64,000 nucleotides of DNA from Polynucleobacter sp. MWH-UH23A (lineage in GTDB: Bacteria > Pseudomonadota > Gammaproteobacteria > Burkholderiales > Burkholderiaceae), in assembly GCF_040409805.1 (NCBI RefSeq), contig NZ_CP099572.1, forward strand, positions 1,612,001 to 1,676,000, read 5' to 3'. This document shows, one piece after another, positions 9,142 through 16,721 of this stretch. A program made the translations under genes and the position numbers. The notes beneath the pieces were generated by a model. It did not search any database, was not told the DNA's origin, and was given only the letters and a program-made list of their open reading frames with translations. Each line of letters begins with the position of its first letter. The stretch's first letter is position 1.

Positions 9142-9378
9142 CTAAATCGGATCAGCTTTTTTAATCGTTTGTGCTCTTGTTGAGTTTTCTGCGCTTTCCT
9201 TGGCGTAATTCTCAGCTTGGATTGTGAGATATTGAAGCAATTCAGCATCTAGCTGAGTGGACTCAGTCTCCAAAGAATGATTCCTTGGAGTTGGCCCAAG
9301 CAGCAAATAAAAGCCAAACAAAGCAGAGAAAAGCGCCAGAGCAAGAGGTGCCAACCAGCTCTTTAGTTGCGCTTTCAT
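9142..9378 (-). CDS. Small single-pass membrane protein
   Basis: 78 residues: a short basic N terminus, one membrane segment (about 9-28, LAPLALALFSALFGFYLLLG) and a charged helical outer or inner tail. Start overlaps the stop of the upstream 61-residue gene by an ATGA junction, so the two are probably translated together. No family recognised. Confidence 0.5.
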   Translation of the reverse strand: MKAQLKSWLAPLALALFSALFGFYLLLGPTPRNHSLETESTQLDAELLQYLTIQAENYAKESAENSTRAQTIKKADPI

Positions 9379-9560
9379 CGAATGGCAATCAAGCTAGAGT
9401 CAACGCCATGAATGACACTTGGCAACACATCGCTTGAATAGGCGCGCTTATTCACCTGCTCATGCCACCTGAGATAATCCTTGACGAGGTCTTCAATATG
9501 AAGCTCTACAAAATCCTTAGAATTATTCGCCGGTTTATTGATCGCATCTTTTTGCCCCAT
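9375..9560 (-). CDS. Small hypothetical protein, coupled to the gene at 9142
   Basis: 61 residues, soluble, with a helical core (FVELHIEDLVKDYLRWHEQV). It has a strong ribosome-binding site (AAGGAG seven bases before the ATG) and overlaps the next gene by 4 bp (ATGA), which supports it being real. No family recognised. Confidence 0.5.
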   Translation of the reverse strand: MGQKDAINKPANNSKDFVELHIEDLVKDYLRWHEQVNKRAYSSDVLPSVIHGVDSSLIAIR

Positions 9561-9872
9561 ACAAACTCCTTGTGAGAGAGATTTCTAATTCACATCCTAG
9601 GGGCAATTCAATATGGCGAAAAGAGAAAAGCCATTTACAAAACGTATTTTTTATCTACTGAAATTTTTTTTAAATTATTGATTTATAAGCAATTTATTTC
9701 ATACGTAAAATTTATCTCAGGGATAACAAGGGTATGAAATCAAATACTCATATTCACTTTATAAGAATGTTATAAGTCTCTGATTTTGAGAGTAATTGTG
9801 AAAAATTTTGCTTATAGATATAAGCAAAAGTAACAATAAATCTTTTGCTCATGCAAAAAAGATCTAAGCCTA
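9561..9872. other. AT-rich intergenic region with a 24-bp palindrome
   Basis: 312 bp without a credible gene. It contains a perfect inverted repeat at 9806-9829 (11-base arms TTTTGCTTATA and its complement around a central GA) and a looser one near 9756-9777 (ACTTTATAA/TTATAAGT). The DNA lies upstream of the 9560 gene and downstream of the bactofilin-cluster gene at 9873. The palindrome could be an operator; its 2-base centre makes a terminator hairpin unlikely. Confidence 0.5.
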
Positions 9873-10220
9873 TCACTTCATTAGCAGGCGACTTAATGCG
9901 CCTCGAGCTTCTGATACATTTAAATCCATCGCTAACTGAAGCAAGCTTGTCGCCTTGGGAATGTCTCCGAGATGACCTGACACAACTCCATAGTTATAAA
10001 TCGCTTGAGGATTTTTGTTTTTAACCTCCCGCTCTAACTCGTGGAAAAGCACATCAAGCTGGGATTGATTAAGCTGGCCAGCCATGGCCATCATGCAAGG
10101 CTTTAAAAAAGTACATTCAAAATTTCCTACCTCAAGCGCCATAAACATCTCAAAAGCTTGCGGATATAAACCTAGCTTTAGGTACTGTTCGGCCTGGTAG
10201 TAATCAGAGTTATCCATCAT
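9873..10220 (-). CDS. TPR/Sel1-like small protein at end of bactofilin cluster
   Basis: 115 residues, soluble, helical throughout. Tandem helix pairs such as AEQYLKLGLYPQAFEMF and AIYNYGVVSGHLGDIPKAT are TPR-like. It resembles the N-terminal half of the Sel1 protein at 5943-6620. It is the last gene in the minus-strand series that begins with the bactofilins, 11 bp after the gene at 10232. It may be an adaptor, but no partner is shown. Confidence 0.55.
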   Translation of the reverse strand: MMDNSDYYQAEQYLKLGLYPQAFEMFMALEVGNFECTFLKPCMMAMAGQLNQSQLDVLFHELEREVKNKNPQAIYNYGVVSGHLGDIPKATSLLQLAMDLNVSEARGALSRLLMK

Positions 10221-10231
10221 TCAAACCCACA

Positions 10232-10780
10232 TTAAACCTGAATTTGCTCCCATGTACCGCTTAGTTTGGTATGAAAAGGTTCGTGATAGCGGTAGAACTC
10301 TATCTCTGTAAATTGACTGTCCGTTTCTAAGATACGATTTGATAACTCTGCGATGTTAGATGGCTTCCAGCTAAAGTCAGGCTGCTCTACCCAGGCACGA
10401 ATTCCCTCCTCACGCTTAATAAAATGATCCATTGATCCAATCATTTTTGTAATCTCCGCGCCATACGTGACAATCGCCCGCAAAAACTTTGGAGAGTCGA
10501 CAAAAGCAAATTGAATAACAATATAGGGCAATGCAAATGCGAGCGTCATATGTTTTCGAACATTACGAAAATAAACCTGCTGCGTTATATCCCAAGGCTT
10601 ATCTGAACCATTTAACGAATAGTCAAAAATCCAATTACGACTATAGAAAAAAATACACTGACGCCCAACGATTTCATCGCTGATGGTGCGAATATGCGCC
10701 TTCTCGCGCAGTAGTCGCAACTGCTCATATGGCTGCAGATAAGAGCCTGAATTTGAGTCTAACTCAGGTGAAGGGCTCAT
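10232..10780 (-). CDS. Hypothetical protein of the bactofilin-ParA cluster
   Basis: 182 residues, without signal peptide. A moderately hydrophobic stretch (HMTLAFALPYIVIQFAFV, about 77-94) could be buried or membrane-associated. Aromatic residues are frequent (FFYSRNWIFDYS). Its start overlaps the stop of the 413-residue membrane protein by 4 bp (ATGA), implying co-expression. No family recognised. Confidence 0.6.
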   Translation of the reverse strand: MSPSPELDSNSGSYLQPYEQLRLLREKAHIRTISDEIVGRQCIFFYSRNWIFDYSLNGSDKPWDITQQVYFRNVRKHMTLAFALPYIVIQFAFVDSPKFLRAIVTYGAEITKMIGSMDHFIKREEGIRAWVEQPDFSWKPSNIAELSNRILETDSQFTEIEFYRYHEPFHTKLSGTWEQIQV

Positions 10781-12018
10781 TCTTGTTTCTTAAATTGTTC
10801 GATGACCACATCAACCTTATCGCCTAGATCCCTGCTAATACGATAAACAAAATTTTGGTCATAAATAAAGAAATATTTCTTAAGGTATGGGTCGGCGAAA
10901 ACGATGCGCTTGAAATTTCCTTCACCAAGACCGTTTACCAACGCCAAAGTTTTTTGAGCCTCAGGCTTTAAGGCAACTCCAGAATCCTGCGCTCCAGAGA
11001 TTCTAGCCAAAAGATCAGATTTATTGGTGGAACCTTCGTAAAAGGCTAAACAACATTGCACAACTCCCTTTGGTCTAGTTCCGGTCCAAGTAAACTCCTC
11101 ACCATTCAAAATGAGTGTATTTGCGGTTACCGATAACTTAAGCTTAGCGCTCTCGGCAGTCCACGTACCAATCCATCGCTCATTAATCGGGGTAGAAGCC
11201 AGAGACTTGATGGGCTCTTTGGCATCATTGGTGCTCGCCACATCTTGATTTGATATGGTTCCAGTAACCACCTGATCAGAATTAGGCATCTCTGCGACAG
11301 GCAGGACGGGTGTGCTTGGCGCAATGGGCTTTGGTGCATACCGTACTGAATTGGAATTTGCGTAGTACAGACCACCCAGAACCACCGTAAACAAAATGGC
11401 GCCCAAAATACCACTGACCTTTAAACGCCTGGCATCATCCCAAGTCGTAATTAAGGCTTGATCACTTGGATGTTGAACATTTAAAAAAGGATTTTTTAAA
11501 CCAACTGTCTCAGCCTCAAGAGGCTCAGAAGCTTCGGGCTGCTGGTCCCCCTCTACGTCGCTAGACTCGGTAGCAGAAAAAGTGCTGGCGGGTGCAACCT
11601 TATCCAAGATTGGGCTCTCAATTAAATGCACATAAGCCAGGGCATCATTTATAGAGGAGAAAATTTTATTGCATGCAGTATGCTGATCAAGTACAAGATT
11701 TTTTTCTATTTGATATTTATCAATCAAATAAAGAACATACGAATCGTTACTAAGATCTCTGTCACCAATAAAGGTTCTTTGCTTGCTGGCCATGACGGGA
11801 ACGAAAAAAATTCCAGCAGATAAAAAAATTAGGCCAAACAACCATTGCAGCTGAGAAGTACTTTGGATCTGGTTTGCGACAAAGCTTGAAAATGTAGCAA
11901 AGTCCATTGGTTGGCTGCCAGTGTGAGCGGCAGCAAGCAATAAAACAGCGCCACAAGCAATAGCGATGATTTTAAAAGCTAGTTGTAGCCGCCTTGATGG
12001 GGGTGTGGCACTTCGCAT
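10777..12018 (-). CDS. Membrane protein of unknown function in bactofilin-ParA cluster
   Basis: 413 residues with three membrane segments: about 14-33, 56-77 and 201-221. Between the second and third lies a mostly charged cytoplasmic or periplasmic region; after the third come a proline-rich linker (PKPIAPSTPVLPV) and a C-terminal domain (about 280-413) starting RWIGTWTAESAKLKLSV with a CC pair. The 'W.G.W' opening recalls small beta-barrel folds, but no family is certain. It could anchor the cluster's cytoskeleton to the membrane; this is inference from gene order. Confidence 0.65.
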   Translation of the reverse strand: MRSATPPSRRLQLAFKIIAIACGAVLLLAAAHTGSQPMDFATFSSFVANQIQSTSQLQWLFGLIFLSAGIFFVPVMASKQRTFIGDRDLSNDSYVLYLIDKYQIEKNLVLDQHTACNKIFSSINDALAYVHLIESPILDKVAPASTFSATESSDVEGDQQPEASEPLEAETVGLKNPFLNVQHPSDQALITTWDDARRLKVSGILGAILFTVVLGGLYYANSNSVRYAPKPIAPSTPVLPVAEMPNSDQVVTGTISNQDVASTNDAKEPIKSLASTPINERWIGTWTAESAKLKLSVTANTLILNGEEFTWTGTRPKGVVQCCLAFYEGSTNKSDLLARISGAQDSGVALKPEAQKTLALVNGLGEGNFKRIVFADPYLKKYFFIYDQNFVYRISRDLGDKVDVVIEQFKKQE

Positions 12019-12107
12019 TAATTTCCTTTGGGGACAAAAAACCTTGCCAATTAGAGCGTTACACCTACAGGCAAGAATTTCTCAATTTTAACCACATTAA
12101 GGGGACT

Positions 12108-12473
12108 TTATTCTGCCCTAGTAGGTTTAGCGCTACGGACCTCTTCCTCGTCAGCACCTGAGACCTCAACTGGCTTCAGAGCCGATGAAGCATCACCCTC
12201 TTGTTCATCTTTTGATTCTGGATTGGAATCAGACAAATCATTACCCTCCCCAAGCGAGTTGGTCATGGTGAATGTATCGGCTGAATCAAAATTCTTCACC
12301 CATTTAAATTTTTCCATGAACTCCGCAATAGGCAAAAAACGTAAGTTTGAATCAACAAGATTCTTGTACTCAACATAAGAAATGCCAAGCGCATTAGGTG
12401 GAAAGACTTGCCGGACAGCAACCCTTGCGCCATTCTCATCTTCAAAAATGTCATGCCTTTGGGGATCACTCAT
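12108..12473 (-). CDS. Small protein with acidic disordered tail
   Basis: 121 residues. The first 70 are ordered-looking (ARVAVRQVFPPNALGISYVE and a WVKNFD segment); the rest is Asp/Glu/Ser-rich and likely disordered. It follows the ParA-like gene by 64 bp in the same direction. No family recognised. An acidic tail next to a ParA-type ATPase could be a binding partner, but nothing in the sequence proves this. Confidence 0.55.
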   Translation of the reverse strand: MSDPQRHDIFEDENGARVAVRQVFPPNALGISYVEYKNLVDSNLRFLPIAEFMEKFKWVKNFDSADTFTMTNSLGEGNDLSDSNPESKDEQEGDASSALKPVEVSGADEEEVRSAKPTRAE

Positions 12474-12537
12474 GATGGGCCTATATTAAGTTGTGCTAAA
12501 GGGAGGAAAACTTATGCCCTAGTTAGTGTATTTCAAT

Positions 12538-13449
12538 TTACTTGTCATTTTTGCGCAAAAAACTAGGAACAAATCGCTTGCTAAACGATTGCTCTTGGGT
12601 GCCACCCTGAGCTTCGTCAGATACCAATTCTTGGTTGAATTCAGCGTTAGCCGCCCCCCCATAAAAACCAAGGCTTTTTGCCCTATTTCGGTAATCATCT
12701 AACACGCTAACTTTTTTTGCAATTTCTCGGTTGATAGATTGACCTGAGATCGACAAAGTCCTTCTAATTTCGCGACGTTCATCAATTTTTTGCGAAATAT
12801 ATTTTCCGAAGGCTGAAAAATTATCAGCCACCGCCTTATCTGAGCATACACAGAGAAAATCTTGATAAACATAGCTATCTATTTCAGGTGTGCGATGAAT
12901 TGGCGGCGCAATAAAGCAATTTGCTAAAAAATCTAAATTGGTAAAAGATCCCTGTGAAGCATATCCAGGATCAACCCTGCTTGGAACTACTATCAAGCTT
13001 TGCTTACTTGCAGCCAAACGAGCCATTCTCTTTTGAACATACTCGAGAATAAAAATTTCTGTGCTAGCCATTTCAAACTTCGCGCTTGAACTTGGTATCA
13101 ATACGATATCAAAGTCAGTCATGAAATCTTCCGACATAGCCGGCGTCCAAGTGAAATCACAAATACTAATTTGGACACCCGATGAATATTTGCGTAAATT
13201 CGCCCTAGCACTTAAGAGGGCCATACCAACGCTTTGATAATTAATTTCCGCCCGACTCACTCGAATTCCAATATCTGGAGCCTTTTTAGTCCAATGGGAT
13301 GAGGAGGCCTGCTTATCAAAATCTATCAAAGAGACCCCTAAACCCTCTTGAATAGCAAGATATGCAGCCAAATTCGCGGAAATCGTGCTTTTACCAACAC
13401 CACCCTTCTGATTGGTAACGAGTATCTTTATGGCTTCACTGGCGGGCAT
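12538..13449 (-). CDS. ParA/MinD-family ATPase next to bactofilins
   Basis: 303 residues. The deviant Walker A motif KGGVGKST is at residues 15-22, followed by LIDFDKQASS (A' region, DxDxQ type) and a switch region ICDFTWTPAM replacing the usual IIDTPP. The C terminus (RFVPSFLRKNDK) is basic and amphipathic and could touch membrane or DNA. There is no parB or parS nearby, so it is not a standard chromosome-partition pair; it lies 24 bp after three bactofilin genes. ParA relatives position cargo such as chemoreceptors, flagella or carboxysomes, and in Myxococcus ParA and PadC work with bactofilins. Its exact cargo here is unknown. Confidence 0.85.
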   Translation of the reverse strand: MPASEAIKILVTNQKGGVGKSTISANLAAYLAIQEGLGVSLIDFDKQASSSHWTKKAPDIGIRVSRAEINYQSVGMALLSARANLRKYSSGVQISICDFTWTPAMSEDFMTDFDIVLIPSSSAKFEMASTEIFILEYVQKRMARLAASKQSLIVVPSRVDPGYASQGSFTNLDFLANCFIAPPIHRTPEIDSYVYQDFLCVCSDKAVADNFSAFGKYISQKIDERREIRRTLSISGQSINREIAKKVSVLDDYRNRAKSLGFYGGAANAEFNQELVSDEAQGGTQEQSFSKRFVPSFLRKNDK

Positions 13450-13473
13450 CGCAGATCTCTCCTTAAGACTACA

Positions 13474-13887
13474 TTAGCCATCGAGCTGATCATCAGCAAG
13501 CAAGTCTTGCTCCGTGATCTTAGATAACAAGCCACTCAAGCGAGCCCCCTGCTCAATTCCAATTTGGGCATAAATGATATCTCCATGAACATCTGCCCCA
13601 CTATGTAGCTCAACCCGCTCGGTTGCCCGAACGTTACCTTCCACTCGTCCAGCCACCAGCACCCTGCCGGCAGAGATGTTGCCCTGCACCAGCCCTGTTT
13701 TACCGAGGGCAACACAAACATCGGCGCCTTGTTTTGTCACAACATCGCCAATAATCGTTCCATCAATACGCAAACTCTTGGTGGCCACAATACGGCCAAA
13801 TATTTCTAAATCAGATCCAATGATCGAGCCAAACGTTTCCCTAGAGGGATCTAGTATTCGAATCGCATGACTTTGTCTTATGGCCAC
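13474..13887 (-). CDS. Bactofilin (third in the operon)
   Basis: 137 residues with a central bactofilin (DUF583) beta-helix, about residues 20-122, built from short repeats such as LRIDGTIIGDVV, VLVAGRVEGNVRA and VELHSGADVHGDI. Short flexible ends flank it, as usual. Bactofilins polymerise without nucleotide into membrane-associated filaments that guide cell-wall enzymes, stalk or polar structures. It lies between the second bactofilin (11 bp) and the ParA-like gene (24 bp). Confidence 0.9.
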   Translation of the reverse strand: MAIRQSHAIRILDPSRETFGSIIGSDLEIFGRIVATKSLRIDGTIIGDVVTKQGADVCVALGKTGLVQGNISAGRVLVAGRVEGNVRATERVELHSGADVHGDIIYAQIGIEQGARLSGLLSKITEQDLLADDQLDG

Positions 13888-13898
13888 GGATTAAATGA

Positions 13899-14375
13899 TT
13901 AGTTTTTAATAAACTTACCAGCAACTTTACCGCCACGCTGAATATGGATGTACTTGTAACTAATATTTCCATCTACGTGCGCAACTGGACCAACATTGAG
14001 ATCTTCGCAATTCACATCACCCTTGAGCTGGCCTTTAATTACCAGTTGCTCTGAATTCAGCTCTCCATCCACCTGGCCAGTGGAGTCGATCAATACAGAC
14101 TTTGCCGTAATTTTCCCACGAACGGTTCCAGCAATATTGAGCACACCATCTGAAGTAATGGTTCCTTCAAATGTAAAACCTTCGCTAATGATCGAGGGCT
14201 TAGTTAATACACTTGACCGGTTCGCTGAATCTAGTCTTGTAACTGGCTCGGGAGCATAAGTAGCTACAGCCGGCACCTGTTCTTCTGGAGTACTTTCTTG
14301 AGCAATCTCTTCGCTCACGTTAGAGATTGAATCATTGTCGACGGTTGGTTGATTTTTAGAAAAAATAGACATCAT
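13899..14375 (-). CDS. Bactofilin (second in the operon)
   Basis: 158 residues. A 60-residue N-terminal tail rich in Glu, Ser and Pro (about 1-58) precedes the beta-helix (about 60-155) with repeats LNIAGTVRGKITA, VLIDSTGQVDGEL and LVIKGQLKGDVNC. The long tail is the main difference from its two neighbours and may hold partner-binding sites. Start chosen at the ATG pair (14375/14372). Confidence 0.9.
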   Translation of the reverse strand: MMSIFSKNQPTVDNDSISNVSEEIAQESTPEEQVPAVATYAPEPVTRLDSANRSSVLTKPSIISEGFTFEGTITSDGVLNIAGTVRGKITAKSVLIDSTGQVDGELNSEQLVIKGQLKGDVNCEDLNVGPVAHVDGNISYKYIHIQRGGKVAGKFIKN

Positions 14376-14405
14376 TCAATATTCGGAAATAAATTTAAAA
14401 ATTAA

Positions 14406-14744
14406 TTAAGAGTGTGGATTGAGGTTATGTAATTCACCATGCAGATGTCCACCTTTTTCGATTTCGATTTCTGAGTAATGAATTGATCCAGTCACCTTAC
14501 CGGTAGAGCGAATAATTAAACTGCGAGAAGAAGAAACCTGCTCATTAACTTCGCCACGAATATCAATTGACTCTCCGCTTAGCTTGCCGCGCACAATACC
14601 AGTAGCCTCAATTAAGATTTGCTTGGCTGTGAGTTCACCCTCTACAGTGCCTGAAATGGAAGCAATATCAGGAACTTCGAAGTTACCCTTGAGAACAACC
14701 CCCTCACCCACAAATAGGCAACCCTGTTGATTTACTTCGGCCAT
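14406..14744 (-). CDS. Bactofilin (first in the operon)
   Basis: 112 residues, almost all beta-helix: ASISGTVEGELTAKQI, IDIRGEVNEQV, LIIRSTGKVTGSI. It starts with a strong ribosome-binding site (AAGGAG, ATG at 14744) and is the first gene of the cluster. Three different bactofilins in a row suggest co-polymers with distinct tails, as in the Myxococcus bacNOP operon. Confidence 0.9.
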   Translation of the reverse strand: MAEVNQQGCLFVGEGVVLKGNFEVPDIASISGTVEGELTAKQILIEATGIVRGKLSGESIDIRGEVNEQVSSSRSLIIRSTGKVTGSIHYSEIEIEKGGHLHGELHNLNPHS

Positions 14745-14872
14745 ACTTAGCGCTCCTTAGCAAGCAATGTCATTAATAAAGATTTAGGCAATTCTAGCAG
14801 TTGATCTTCACTTTTGGGCTTTAAAATACATAAAATTGCACCTAAATACTCTTATCAGCCCCAAAATTAAAA

Positions 14873-15313
14873 ATGCCCCCATTCCTCAAAAAAATGGCAT
14901 TAATGTCGATTACGGCTTTTTTGCTCAATCCAATTACCCCTAGTTTTGCAAAATGGGTTTTTTTATCCAACGATAACGTTGGCAATGCCTATTACTACGA
15001 GGACAGCAAAACTGTAAATGACCCTGAAAATGAGCAAGTAAGCACTTGGCAGCTCATCAGCTATACCGAGGCACTTTCTGCCCCCAATGGAGAGACGACT
15101 TTATCCATCATCCAAGATGTGTCATATTTTTGTAAGGTGGGCTATGAAAGCTATAAGCAGTTTTACATAGGCTACTACTCTGGACCCAGGGGCTCTGGGG
15201 TTAGCGTGGATCAGGTTGACACCTCTAATTCCAGCTGGGAAAGGGTCATTCCCGACACCATGAGCTATGTGCTCTACAAATTCTTTTGCAAACCCCCTAA
15301 TCTACCCAGTTAA
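14873..15313 (+). CDS. Secreted surface-adhesin E-like protein
   Basis: 146 residues with a signal peptide (hydrophobic MALMSITAFLLNPITPSFA, cleavage near residue 26). The mature part begins KWVFLSNDNVGNAYYYEDSK and contains VSTWQLISYTEA and two Cys, the layout of small 'surface-adhesin protein E' domain proteins common in Burkholderiales. It is divergent from the bactofilin operon and converges, with 4 bp overlap, on the gene at 15310. Role unknown. Confidence 0.65.
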   Translation: MPPFLKKMALMSITAFLLNPITPSFAKWVFLSNDNVGNAYYYEDSKTVNDPENEQVSTWQLISYTEALSAPNGETTLSIIQDVSYFCKVGYESYKQFYIGYYSGPRGSGVSVDQVDTSNSSWERVIPDTMSYVLYKFFCKPPNLPS

Positions 15314-15669
15314 TTTGACTCAGAACCCTCATCTGATTTAGAGCTGGTTGGCTTAGTGAAATAACTCATCGGAAAAGTCGATTCCGTGCCATAGGGCCCC
15401 TTGATCCAGATTTGATCGTTATAGCGGACATAACAACTCCTTGTCACCATGCCTAAAGCATTGACAGAGTACGAAAAATACCAATTGGGTTCTACTCGAC
15501 CTGATTCAGACGTACAGGGCTCGGAGGTGATATACAAAACCTCAGTTAACGAAGGCATCTGACCAATAATGGCAGCCTTAGGCGAAGCAGTAAAAACCAG
15601 CATAGCACTAGAAAAAATAAGCCAAAGCGGTATTTTCAAGGTTAAAAACCAGGGTTTTGATTTGATCAC
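15310..15669 (-). CDS. Small secreted hypothetical protein
   Basis: 119 residues with a signal peptide or anchor (KIPLWLIFSSAMLVFTASPKAA). Two cysteines (in SEPCTSES and RSCYVRY) could form a disulphide. The C terminus is Ser-rich. No family recognised. Its 3' end overlaps the 3' end of the opposite gene by 4 bp. Confidence 0.5.
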   Translation of the reverse strand: MIKSKPWFLTLKIPLWLIFSSAMLVFTASPKAAIIGQMPSLTEVLYITSEPCTSESGRVEPNWYFSYSVNALGMVTRSCYVRYNDQIWIKGPYGTESTFPMSYFTKPTSSKSDEGSESN

Positions 15670-15775
15670 AGTCTTATATTAAGGCTAAAATGACACTCGT
15701 TTAAGGATTATAGGTCTTTTAAAGATCCATATTTGGTAAATTATTTAATATAAATCAAACACTTATAATCATTTC

Positions 15776-16711
15776 ATGCAATTATTTTGGGTATCGGGCT
15801 CGACTGGAGCAATCAAACAAATCAACATCACCAAAGAGCGCCTCACGCGCCTTGGAATCATTGTTGGTGGCTCCTTCCTCTTGCTCGGAGTTCTCATCTT
15901 CTCCACAGGCATTCATATTGCACTTGAAGTTAGCCCTGACTTCGCTAGAGAGGTCAGTGGAGTGGTCACAGTTAAAGAGCGCATGGCCCTCGATAACAAA
16001 TATGCCAAGCAACTTAAAACAATTCAGGATCAGCTAGCTAAAGCATCCATGCAGTTTAATGAATTGAAGTCGATCAAAGATCGCTACCTGGCAATTTCTA
16101 CACCCTACACAATTAAAAACAAATTTGTCGACAATGTTAGCGTTGGCGGCCCATTAAAACCCCTCAGCTTTAAATATGAACCAGCTAAAACCTTGGCTGA
16201 GAATTTCGAAGACTCCGTATCTAAATCCACTGAGATGGCTCAGATCTTTGAAAAATCAGAGCCCGAATGGAATAAGCAATACCGCTGGTTGCGCACTATA
16301 CCTATAGGACCCCCCATTGATGCTCGCCTCGGTATGACTAGCAATTTTGGCGTCCGCGTAGACCCATTTACAAAGCAACTTGCACAGCATTCCGGTATCG
16401 ACTTTGTCACCCCTGTTGGCACCCCTATTGTGGCGACGGGGGATGGCACCGTTATCAAGGCGGGCCAAGATCCAGCTTATGGTCATTTCATTGAAATCGC
16501 ACACGGAGATGGCTTTATTTCAAAGTATGCTCACAATAGCAAACTATTTGTAAAACCCGGTCAGACGATTACTCGTGGCCAGCTAATTGCCAACTCAGGG
16601 TCTACTGGCAGATCCACTGGACCTCACCTGCATTACGAGATCCACCAAAATAATACCTATTTAAACCCAGCAAAAATTCTGGTCTATGCACCGCCCTCCG
16701 CCTACTGGTAG
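15776..16711 (+). CDS. Membrane-anchored M23 (LytM) peptidoglycan endopeptidase
   Basis: 311 residues: a short cytoplasmic N terminus, one membrane segment (about 26-49), a charged coiled-coil linker (about 60-105) and a C-terminal M23 domain (about 185-305). All zinc and catalytic residues are present: HSGID (H205, D209), YAH (H253) and HLHYE (H284, H286). It should cut peptide cross-links in the cell wall from the periplasmic face. Single-anchor M23 enzymes of this layout (LmdC, Csd1-like) often act with bactofilins, and three bactofilin genes lie about 1 kb away. It may therefore be the effector of that cytoskeleton. Confidence 0.9.
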   Translation: MQLFWVSGSTGAIKQINITKERLTRLGIIVGGSFLLLGVLIFSTGIHIALEVSPDFAREVSGVVTVKERMALDNKYAKQLKTIQDQLAKASMQFNELKSIKDRYLAISTPYTIKNKFVDNVSVGGPLKPLSFKYEPAKTLAENFEDSVSKSTEMAQIFEKSEPEWNKQYRWLRTIPIGPPIDARLGMTSNFGVRVDPFTKQLAQHSGIDFVTPVGTPIVATGDGTVIKAGQDPAYGHFIEIAHGDGFISKYAHNSKLFVKPGQTITRGQLIANSGSTGRSTGPHLHYEIHQNNTYLNPAKILVYAPPSAYW

Positions 16712-16721
16712 AAAGCAAAGT

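Noticed and set aside
12538..13449. Chromosome-partition ParA with ParB
   Set aside because: No parB or parS-like site was seen near it; neighbours are bactofilins.
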